A DNA stretch of 10,875 nucleotides from an uncultured Verrucomicrobiota bacterium (GTDB lineage: Bacteria > Verrucomicrobiota > Kiritimatiellia > RFP12 > UBA1067). The DNA lies in the NCBI GenBank assembly GCA_946543025.1, contig CAMNLN010000094.1, forward strand, positions 1 through 10,875, in the 5' to 3' direction. Below, piece after piece: positions 1 to 6,822 of this stretch; within the stretch, counting starts at the first letter, position 1, and each line of letters starts with the position of its first letter. The translations under genes were made by a program, and so were the position numbers. The notes below the pieces were generated by a model that was given only the letters and a program-made list of their open reading frames with translations, did not search any database and had not been told where the DNA came from.

Positions 1-1653
1 CGCATCTGCTACACGCGCTGGGACTACATCAACCGCCACGCGGTGTGGTTCTCCAGTCTCTGGACCACGAAGCCGGACGGCACGGCCGTGAGCCACTACT
101 ACGGCAATTACTCCAAGACCATCTTCACGACGACCGAGGCGAAGCCGATCCCCAATTCGCCGCTCGTCGTCGCCACCGCCGCGCCGCACCATCTCTTCTC
201 GTGCGGCTCGCTCGTGCTGATCGACACGCGCAAGGGCGAGGACGGCGAGGAGCCGCTTACGCGCCTCACGCCGGAATGCCCGTTCCCCGAGTCTGAAGGC
301 TGGAAAGGCAACGGACTCTGGTGCGGTCCGATGCCCGTGAACGACACGCTGTTCTTCGCGTCGTATTCGCCCGACACGACCCAATACCCGAAGGGGCACC
401 CGCGTTTCCGCTCGCACGACTGGACGGCAGCGTGGCCCGATCCGCGCTCGTTCGGCGTGTGGCTCGTCGACACGCTCGGCGGACGCGAGCTCATCTATCA
501 GGATCCCGAATGGAGCACGTTCAACCCGATTCCGCTCGTGAAGCGTCCGAAGCCGCCCGCGCTCGTCTCCACGCTGCCGCCGGCGGACAAGGCACCGCCG
601 ACGGGCCTCTGCTACGTGGAGAACGTCTACGACGCGCGCGTGGAGCTGCCGAAGGGGAGCGTGAAGACGCTGCGGATCAACCGCCTCTTCAACCAGGGGG
701 CCGTGCGCCACTGGTCGTGGAACCAGGGCGGAGACCTCGACATCTACAAGGAATCGCTCGGCACGGTGCCGGTGGCGGCGGACGGCTCGGCGGCGTTCCG
801 CATTCCGGCGGAGATGCCCATCCAGCTGCAGGCGCTCGACAAGGACGGCATGGCGATCTACACGATGCGCTCGTTCATCTACGCGCAGAAGGGCGAAATC
901 CAGGGCTGCACGGGTTGCCACGAGAACAAGATGGCGAGCGTCGCGCCCGCGAAGATGCCGGCGAACAGGCGCGTGTACGATCCGGTGCCGGAAGTCGATC
1001 TCGGCTACCACGGGCCGTTCAGCTACCCGCGCAGCGTCCAGCCGATCTTCGACCGCCACTGCATCTCATGCCACGGACTCGGCAAGGCGCCGGATTTCAT
1101 CGGCACGAACGGTATCCGTCGGCTCGTGAAGGACAAGCAGGTGTCCTTCGCGAAGTCCTACGCCGAGACGGTGGAGTCGAAGCCTTACGACTACTTCGCC
1201 GCGCCGAGTCCGCTCACGAAGCGCCTCAAGGCCGGGCATGGTGGCGTGAAGCTCTCGCCGGACGAATGGAAGACGCTGATCCTCTGGATGGACTTCAACG
1301 TGCCGGAATGGAACATCGGCGGCGGTTACAGCTGGAACCGTCCCGAACTGCGCGAGACCGATCCCGAAGGGGAGCGGCGCCTGCGCGCGGCGATCCGCGA
1401 GAAGCTTGGGAATGAAATCGCCGCCCAGCCGTTCGAGGCGCTGGTCAATCGGGGCGACGAGACGAAGAGCCGCATCCTCTGGCTCGTGAAGCCAGAGGAC
1501 CGGGAACGCTTCCTCGCGCTCGTCAGGGCGTCGCTCGTCAACTCCAAATGGCACGACATCGACGGCACGTGCGGCCGTCCCGTGGAGGACGGTTGCGAAT
1601 GCAACAGCTGCTGGGTGCGTCGCGGCGGATTCAACAGGACAGTCGATAGGTAA
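1..1653 (+). CDS. HzsA-related (hydrazine synthase alpha subunit-like) c-type cytochrome, 5'-truncated
   Basis: The reading frame is open from base 1, so the N-terminus lies left of the window; 550 residues are visible. It opens with RICYTRWDYINR, the kind of segment seen in the TolB-like beta-propeller/middle region of HzsA-related proteins. A stretch resembling the family core (IPAEMPIQLQALDKDGMA) follows, then two c-type haem motifs: CTGCH at 907-921 (visible residues 303-307) and CISCH at 1060-1074 (354-358). The tail from about residue 420 is less familiar and ends in a Cys-X7-Cys-X-Cys-X2-Cys-Trp set (1570-1614). Haem motifs imply export and maturation outside the cytoplasm, but any signal peptide is off-window. 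Such homologues occur in non-anammox PVC bacteria, where their reaction is unknown. Hydrazine synthesis is not implied, because no HzsB/HzsC-like gene is visible. An internal GTG at 43 is not the start, since family sequence continues upstream of it. Family call is confident; function is unknown. Confidence 0.82.
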   Translation, partial: RICYTRWDYINRHAVWFSSLWTTKPDGTAVSHYYGNYSKTIFTTTEAKPIPNSPLVVATAAPHHLFSCGSLVLIDTRKGEDGEEPLTRLTPECPFPESEGWKGNGLWCGPMPVNDTLFFASYSPDTTQYPKGHPRFRSHDWTAAWPDPRSFGVWLVDTLGGRELIYQDPEWSTFNPIPLVKRPKPPALVSTLPPADKAPPTGLCYVENVYDARVELPKGSVKTLRINRLFNQGAVRHWSWNQGGDLDIYKESLGTVPVAADGSAAFRIPAEMPIQLQALDKDGMAIYTMRSFIYAQKGEIQGCTGCHENKMASVAPAKMPANRRVYDPVPEVDLGYHGPFSYPRSVQPIFDRHCISCHGLGKAPDFIGTNGIRRLVKDKQVSFAKSYAETVESKPYDYFAAPSPLTKRLKAGHGGVKLSPDEWKTLILWMDFNVPEWNIGGGYSWNRPELRETDPEGERRLRAAIREKLGNEIAAQPFEALVNRGDETKSRILWLVKPEDRERFLALVRASLVNSKWHDIDGTCGRPVEDGCECNSCWVRRGGFNRTVDR

Positions 1654-1665
1654 TCAGATTATGAT
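1636..1665 (+). promoter_or_regulatory. Putative sigma70-type promoter for the GH2-HAD/DHS-kinase operon
   Basis: This is the one clearly A+T-rich patch in the window. A -10-like TATGAT lies at 1660-1665 (5 of 6 to consensus). An 18-nt spacer separates it from AGGACA at 1636-1641 (4 of 6 to TTGACA), which sits inside the last codons of the upstream HzsA-like gene. Transcription would start near 1672, giving a leader of about 60 nt before the ATG at 1732. A second -10-like hexamer, TATACT, overlaps at 1665-1670 but has a weaker -35 partner. The call rests on sequence match and position only. Confidence 0.5.
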
Positions 1666-1717
1666 ATACTTTTCGGCATGACACCCAATGGATGGGGCGT
1701 AGTTGCCCTCGCCGGAA

Positions 1718-1725
1718 AGAAGGGA
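1718..1725 (+). promoter_or_regulatory. Ribosome binding site that fixes the GH2 start at 1732
   Basis: AGAAGGGA at 1718-1725 lies 6 nt before the ATG at 1732. The alternative in-frame ATG at 1678 has no such site and falls only a few bases after the predicted transcription start. The 1732 start also places a signal peptide exactly at the N-terminus. Confidence 0.75.
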
Positions 1726-1731
1726 ACGAAA

Positions 1732-4128
1732 ATGAAGCGAAGAATGTTGTCGGTTGTCTCGCTGGCGGCGGCGTTCGTTGCAGGTGGGCTTTATGGTCGC
1801 GCTGTGAACGTCGACCTCAACGGCGCGTGGAAGCTGGAGACCTTCCCCCAGCCAGACGACGGGGCCGTCCGTTCGTTGCCTTTGCCGGAGGGACTGGCGG
1901 TGAAGAGCTATCAGGCGACCGTGCCCGGCTGCTGCGAGATGGAGCTTGTCAAGGCCGGCGAAATGCCAGATCCGCTTTTTTCCACGAACGCGCTCGCGTT
2001 CATGGCCTACGAAGGCAACCAGTGGCTCTACACGAAGACCTTCTCCTGCCCGTCGCGCGAGCCGGGCGAGCGGGCGGTGCTCGTGTTCGACGGCATCGAC
2101 ACGCTCGCGGACGTGTTCCTCAACGGCGAAAAGGTCGGCGAGGCCGACAACATGCTCATCCCGCACGAGTTCGACGTGACGGATCGGATTCGGGTCGGCG
2201 CGGAGAACACGGTGCAGGTGCTGATCCGTCCGGTGGGCCTCGCGTCGGCTGAGGTGAGCCTCGGCGAGCTCGGCTACACGATGAGCGGCGGCGCGAGCCA
2301 CGAGCACTTCCGCAAGGCGCCGTACATGTACGGGTGGGACACGATGCCGCACCTGGCCGTGAGCGGCATCTGGCGCGACGTGCGGCTCGAGGTGCGTCCG
2401 GCGGCCCGCATCGAGGAGCCGGCGTGGATCGTGCGCGACCTGAACGTCAAATCGCGCTGGGCGCACGTCCTTGCGCGCGCCCGCATCCCCGCGCCGTTCC
2501 GCCATTGCCACAAGGCGACCGTGCGTGCCACGCTCTCGCGCGGCGGCAAGGTCGTCGCCTCCGGCTCGCGCGTGTACAGGGGGCCGCACTGCGGCGTGGG
2601 CCTGTCGCTCTCCAACGCCGAGCTCTGGTGGCCGCGCGGCGCGGGCGCGCAGCCGCTCTACGACGCGGCGATCGAGCTGGTGGGCGCGGACGGGGCGGTC
2701 CTCGCGCGCGACGTGCGCCGGATCGGCATCCGCACCGTCGAGCTCGAGTACGACGACCGCAAGCTGCCGGAGCGTCCGGGACGCTTCCTCTTCAAGGTCA
2801 ACGGCGAGCCGATCTACGTGCGCGGCGTCGACTGGATCCCGCTCGACCCCATCCCGTCCCGCCAGGCGGCGCAGCTCGCGTGGACCCTGCCGATGATGGC
2901 CGACCTCAACTGCAACCTCGTGCGCGTGTGGGGCGGCGGCGTGTACGAGCCGGACGCGTTCTTCGACTGGTGCGACGAGAACGGCGTGATGGTGTGGCAG
3001 GACTTCATGATGGCCTGCACGATGCCGCCGATGAACGACGCGTTCGCCAAGGCCATCGAGAAGGAGGTGCGCGCCGTCGTGGTGCGCCACCGCAACCATC
3101 CGTCGATCGCGCTCTGGGCCGGGGACAACGAGAACGACCAGGCTGGCGGCTGGGGGCTCGGCAAGAAGCTCATGCGCGACCCCAACAAAAACCGCATCAC
3201 GCGCGAGACGATCCCCGCCGTGCTGAACGAGTACGACGTGACGCGCCCCTACCTGCCCAGCTCGCCCTACGTGAGCACCGCCGCGTTCAAGGGCGAGACC
3301 GAGCCGTGCGAGGACCACCTCTGGGGCGGTCCGCGCGCGTGGTGGAAGACGCCCTACTACACGAACAACGCCTGCTGGTTCTGCAGCGAGGGCGGCGCGC
3401 ACGCGCTGCCCGCCCGTTCCACGATCGAGAAGATGATGCCCGCCGCAGACGTGGCGCGCATCTGGTCGAACCCCGACGCGAAGGAATGGAAGAAGCTCGA
3501 CTGGATGCCGCAGTGGCGCTACCGCGCGACCTGCCCCTATCTGGAGCCGAACGTCTACCCGTGGTCCCGCAACGACCTCATCCTGAAGCAGACGTCGGCG
3601 CTGTTCGGCGACGTGCCGCGCCACGACCTCGACCTCTTCATCGCGCAGTCGCAGAGCGCGCAGGCGGAGGCCATCAAGTTCCAGGTGGAGCTCTTCCGCT
3701 CGCAGAAGTTCACGAAGAAGGGCGGGTTCGTGGTGTGGAACCTGCGCGACGGCTGGCCGACCATCTCCGACGCGATCAGCGACTATTACGGCGACAAGAA
3801 GAAATCCTACCATTACCTCAAGCGGGCGTTCCGCACGGTGCTGCCGATCGTGACGGACTTCGGCCGGCTCGTGATCGTCAACGACGCGCGCGAGGTCGTG
3901 AAGGGGCATGTCAAGCTGACGGAGGCGGCGACAGGCCAGGTCGTGCTGGAGCGCGACTACGAGGCGGCGGCGAACGCCGTGACCGACCTCGCCCCGATCG
4001 CGTGGAACGGACAGGGGATGTTCATCATCGACTATACGGCGAACGGCGAGACGTTTCGCACGCACTACCTTCACGGCGAGCCGCCGTTCAAATGGGTGGA
4101 CTACAAGGAATGGACAAAGGGCCTCTGA
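1732..4128 (+). CDS. Secreted glycoside hydrolase family 2, beta-mannosidase-like
   Basis: A 798-residue GH2 enzyme expected to remove terminal beta-mannosyl (or related) units from oligosaccharides outside the cytoplasm. Residues 1-24 look like a Sec signal peptide: MKRRM, a hydrophobic stretch, and likely cleavage after GRA. No lipobox cysteine is seen. A sugar-binding jelly-roll domain follows (about 25-220, with LNGAW, VPGCCEMELV and SGIW), then an immunoglobulin-like domain. The TIM barrel carries RVWGGGVYEPDAFFDWCDE and MVWQDFMMA, very typical of beta-mannosidases. Acid/base Glu467 sits in WAGDNEN and the probable nucleophile Glu553 in CSEGGAHALP. The usual WDWGP-like stretch reads GWDTMPHLAVSGIW here, so substrate preference could differ. 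It is the first gene of an operon, 1 nt before the HAD/DHS-like gene, and probably uses the promoter at 1636-1665. The family is confident; the precise substrate is not. Confidence 0.9.
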   Translation: MKRRMLSVVSLAAAFVAGGLYGRAVNVDLNGAWKLETFPQPDDGAVRSLPLPEGLAVKSYQATVPGCCEMELVKAGEMPDPLFSTNALAFMAYEGNQWLYTKTFSCPSREPGERAVLVFDGIDTLADVFLNGEKVGEADNMLIPHEFDVTDRIRVGAENTVQVLIRPVGLASAEVSLGELGYTMSGGASHEHFRKAPYMYGWDTMPHLAVSGIWRDVRLEVRPAARIEEPAWIVRDLNVKSRWAHVLARARIPAPFRHCHKATVRATLSRGGKVVASGSRVYRGPHCGVGLSLSNAELWWPRGAGAQPLYDAAIELVGADGAVLARDVRRIGIRTVELEYDDRKLPERPGRFLFKVNGEPIYVRGVDWIPLDPIPSRQAAQLAWTLPMMADLNCNLVRVWGGGVYEPDAFFDWCDENGVMVWQDFMMACTMPPMNDAFAKAIEKEVRAVVVRHRNHPSIALWAGDNENDQAGGWGLGKKLMRDPNKNRITRETIPAVLNEYDVTRPYLPSSPYVSTAAFKGETEPCEDHLWGGPRAWWKTPYYTNNACWFCSEGGAHALPARSTIEKMMPAADVARIWSNPDAKEWKKLDWMPQWRYRATCPYLEPNVYPWSRNDLILKQTSALFGDVPRHDLDLFIAQSQSAQAEAIKFQVELFRSQKFTKKGGFVVWNLRDGWPTISDAISDYYGDKKKSYHYLKRAFRTVLPIVTDFGRLVIVNDAREVVKGHVKLTEAATGQVVLERDYEAAANAVTDLAPIAWNGQGMFIIDYTANGETFRTHYLHGEPPFKWVDYKEWTKGL

Positions 4129-4129
4129 C

Positions 4130-5842
4130 ATGAGCAACGCAATCAAGGCGATCGTCTGCGACTTCGACGGGACGTTCTCCACCCTGCGCTGCGGGTGGGA
4201 GGCCGTGATGAAGCGCATGATGATGAAGTATCTGCCCGACGAGGCGTGGATCGACGCCTTCATCGGCGAGACGACGGGTGTGCAGACGATCCTCCAGATG
4301 AAGGGGTTTCTGGCGGAATTGAGGCGCCGTGGCATCACCGGCTCCTCCGACGATCCGTGGTTCTACAAGAACGAGTACAACGGCATGCTGATGGAATCCG
4401 TCGCCGTCAAGCGCGACGAGGTGCTGGCGGGCAAGGTGTCGGCGGCGACCTACCACGTGCCGGGCGCGCGCCTGTTCCTGCAGGCGCTGAAGACGCGCGG
4501 CGTGAAAATCTTCTTCGCGAGCGGGACGGACGAGGTGGATGTGCGGGCCGAGGCGGCGGCGCTGGGGTTCGCCGGGTTTGCGGACGGCATCGCGGGCGCG
4601 CTCCCGAAGAGCGAGGCGTGCGCGAAGGAGGCCGCGCTCAAGCGACTCGTGGAGCAGGCGGGCGTGGCGCCGAAGGAACTGGCGGTCGTCGGCGACGGCA
4701 AGGTGGAGATCGCCCTCGGCAAGGCGCTCGGCGCGCGCACGATCGGCGTCGCGACGAACGAGACCGACTTCTCTGTCCTTAACGCGGCGAAGAAGGCGCG
4801 GCTTGAGAAGGTGGGCGCGGACATGATCGCGGGTGACTTTCGCGAGCTGCGTCCGCTCTTGGATTTCCTCGGGCTGGGCGCGAACCCGTCGCTGGCCTTC
4901 GACAAGATCAAGACCTACGATGCGCACGACCGCACGAACCTCGTGACGATCGAGTCGATGTTCCGTCCGGGCGTCGATCCCGTGCCGGAGTGGACGGACG
5001 ACGGATTCGACGAGCTGGTGGACCGCGTCGCCGCCGCGCGGCGGAACGGTCGGCCGGTGGTGTTCTCCATGGGCGCGCACGTGATCAAGAACAACATGTC
5101 GCTCTACCTCATCGACCTGATGGAGAAGGGGATCGTCACGCATGTCGCCGGGAACGGCGCGTGCTCGATCCACGACTTCGAGCTGGCTTATCTGGGCGGC
5201 ACCTCCGAGGACGTGCCGACGGCCATCGAGGACGGTTCGTTCGGCATGTGGGAGCAGACGGGCCGCTGGATGAACGAGTCGATCCGGCAGGGCGCGGCGG
5301 CGGGCTACGGCTACGGCGAGTCGCTCGCGCGCTACATTGACGCGCACAAGGAGCGCTTCCCGTACCGCGAGCAGTGCGTCCTCTACAAGGCGTGGACATT
5401 CGGCATTCCCGCCACGTACCACATCGCGCTCGGCACCGACATCATCCACCAGCATCCGATCGTCGACTTCGGCGCGATCGGCGTCGCCTCGGGACGCGAC
5501 TTCCACACGATGTGCAACGCGATCGCGCAGCTGGACGGCGGCGCGTTCCTCAACTTCGGCTCGGCGGTGATCGGCCCCGAGGTGTTCCTCAAGGCGCTCT
5601 CCATCAGCCGCAACCTCGGCCATCCGACGTTCAAGATCACGACGGCGGACTTCGATCTCAAGCCGCTCGGCGACTATCGTTGCAAGATCGGCTACGAGGA
5701 TCCGAACTACTACTATCGTCCGCGCAAGAACATCGTCAACCGCCCCGTCTCCTGCGGGGGCAAGGGCTGGCATTTCGTGGGCGACCACAAGGCCACCATC
5801 GCCAACCTCTGGCTGGGCCTCAAGAAAAAAGGATTTGCATGA
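4130..5842 (+). CDS. HAD-family phosphatase fused to a deoxyhypusine synthase-like domain
   Basis: A 570-residue two-domain cytoplasmic protein. Residues 1-250 are a HAD hydrolase: motif I DFDGT (Asp11, Asp13), a helical cap, motif II around FFASGT (Ser131), Lys160 as candidate motif III, and motif IV GDGKVE (Asp189, Glu193). All parts needed for phosphate ester hydrolysis appear present. Residues about 255-570 are unlike HAD. The runs GAHVIKNNMS (315-324), NGACSIHDFELA (342-353), FGSAVIGPEVFLKA (476-489) and YRPRKNIVNRP (529-539) recall deoxyhypusine synthase-fold, NAD-binding proteins. I see no clear SWGK-type nucleophile lysine, so true hypusine synthesis is unlikely and the reaction is unknown. 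The start at 4130 has AAAGGG at 4116-4121 and lies 1 nt after the GH2 stop. The gene overlaps the kinase gene by ATGA. Context suggests sugar-phosphate processing. The HAD call is strong; the DHS-like call is moderate and made from memory of motifs. Confidence 0.78.
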   Translation: MSNAIKAIVCDFDGTFSTLRCGWEAVMKRMMMKYLPDEAWIDAFIGETTGVQTILQMKGFLAELRRRGITGSSDDPWFYKNEYNGMLMESVAVKRDEVLAGKVSAATYHVPGARLFLQALKTRGVKIFFASGTDEVDVRAEAAALGFAGFADGIAGALPKSEACAKEAALKRLVEQAGVAPKELAVVGDGKVEIALGKALGARTIGVATNETDFSVLNAAKKARLEKVGADMIAGDFRELRPLLDFLGLGANPSLAFDKIKTYDAHDRTNLVTIESMFRPGVDPVPEWTDDGFDELVDRVAAARRNGRPVVFSMGAHVIKNNMSLYLIDLMEKGIVTHVAGNGACSIHDFELAYLGGTSEDVPTAIEDGSFGMWEQTGRWMNESIRQGAAAGYGYGESLARYIDAHKERFPYREQCVLYKAWTFGIPATYHIALGTDIIHQHPIVDFGAIGVASGRDFHTMCNAIAQLDGGAFLNFGSAVIGPEVFLKALSISRNLGHPTFKITTADFDLKPLGDYRCKIGYEDPNYYYRPRKNIVNRPVSCGGKGWHFVGDHKATIANLWLGLKKKGFA

Positions 5843-6822
5843 TGGACTACGACCTGGGAAAACTTGGCAAGGGGCGGATCGCCGTGATCGGCGACTTCTG
5901 CCTGGACGTCTACTGGCACGCCGACATGACGAAAAGCGAGCTCTCGCGCGAGACGCCGCATTTCCCGTTGCCAATCGTGCAGGAACGGCTTTCGCCTGGC
6001 GGTGCAGGCAACGTTGTCGCAAATGTGCTGGCGCTCGAGCCGAAAAAGACGTATGCCGTCGGCGTGTTCGGAGACGATTGGCGGGGGCTCGCGCTCAAGG
6101 GCCTGCTGGAGCAGGCTGGCGCGGACGTCTCGGGCGTCGTCATCGACCGAGCGCGCGTGACGAACACATACGTCAAGCCGCTCCGCAAGGGGTTTGCCGA
6201 GAACGTGGTCTACGAGGATCCGCGTCTCGACTTCACGAACTACGAGCCGCTCGCCGCCGCCACGGAAAAGCTGCTGCTCGCATTTCTCGACAAGGTGGCG
6301 AAGAAAATCGACGTGCTCTGCGTGTGCGATCAGATGCCGTTCGGCTGCATCACCGAGGCGGTGCGCGATCGGATCTGTGCGCTGGGGGAAGCGGGGTTGA
6401 CGGTAATCGTGGACAGCCGCGATCGGATCGGGCTCTATTCCAACGTGGTCGTGAAGCCGAACGAGATCGAGGCGTCGCGGGTGTTCAAGGGAAAGGTCAA
6501 GGCGACCGACTTCGAGAAGCTCGCGAAGCTGCTGGAGGCTCGTACGGGCTGTCCGGCGATCGTGACGGCGGGCGAGAAGGGGTGCTACGTCTCGGAGAAC
6601 GCGCGCGTGACGCACGTGCCGGCGTGCACGGTGACGGGAGAAATCGACTTCTGCGGCGCGGGCGACACGTTCCTTTCCTGCCTCGCGTGCGCGACGGCGG
6701 CGGGATTCCCGCTCGTCGACGCGGCGACGCTCGCCTGCGCGGCATCGGCCGTGACGATCAAGAAGCTGCGCACGACGGGCACGGCCACACGCGCCGAGCT
6801 GCTTGCCCGGCTGCGCGCCTAG
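5839..6822 (+). CDS. PfkB-family carbohydrate kinase, RfaE/HldE kinase-domain-like
   Basis: A 327-residue ribokinase-fold enzyme expected to phosphorylate a sugar or sugar phosphate with ATP in the cytoplasm. It resembles the kinase half of HldE/RfaE (heptose 7-phosphate kinase): VIGDFCLDVYW near residues 16-26, a substrate-binding PGGAGN at 53-58, VKPNEIEA at 205-212, and GAGDTF at 283-288 with catalytic base Asp286. There is no C-terminal adenylyltransferase domain, so it is a stand-alone kinase. The start is ATG 5839, which overlaps the previous stop as ATGA; ATG 5842 is an in-frame alternative one codon later. AAAGGA at 5828-5833 serves either. It is the last gene of the operon. Its TAG stop at 6820-6822 overlaps the stop of the convergent gene. 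Specificity for heptose is plausible but unproven; fructose- or ribose-type substrates are possible. Confidence 0.88.
   Translation: MMDYDLGKLGKGRIAVIGDFCLDVYWHADMTKSELSRETPHFPLPIVQERLSPGGAGNVVANVLALEPKKTYAVGVFGDDWRGLALKGLLEQAGADVSGVVIDRARVTNTYVKPLRKGFAENVVYEDPRLDFTNYEPLAAATEKLLLAFLDKVAKKIDVLCVCDQMPFGCITEAVRDRICALGEAGLTVIVDSRDRIGLYSNVVVKPNEIEASRVFKGKVKATDFEKLAKLLEARTGCPAIVTAGEKGCYVSENARVTHVPACTVTGEIDFCGAGDTFLSCLACATAAGFPLVDAATLACAASAVTIKKLRTTGTATRAELLARLRA

Noticed and set aside
1..1653. True hydrazine synthase (anammox) function
   Set aside because: Only an HzsA-like protein is visible, without hzsB/hzsC, and homologues occur in non-anammox bacteria.
1665..1670. TATACT as the main -10 element
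   Set aside because: The hexamer 17 nt upstream of it (GTCGAT) is a poor -35; TATGAT at 1660 has the better partner.
1678..1731. Upstream in-frame ATG start for the GH2 gene
   Set aside because: No ribosome site, nearly on top of the predicted transcription start, and it would bury the signal peptide 18 residues in.
1654..4338. 894-codon open frame on the minus strand opposite the GH2 gene
   Set aside because: Its translation is dominated by Arg, His, Val and Ala with no recognisable domain. It is the shadow of a GC-rich gene with clear GH2 catalytic motifs on the other strand.
4895..5842. Genuine hypusine-forming deoxyhypusine synthase
   Set aside because: Bacteria generally lack the eIF5A substrate and I cannot find the expected nucleophile-lysine motif; only a fold-level likeness is claimed.
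4088..6022. 644-codon minus-strand open frame across the HAD/DHS fusion
   Set aside because: Same low-complexity Arg/His/Val composition, antisense to well-supported plus-strand genes.
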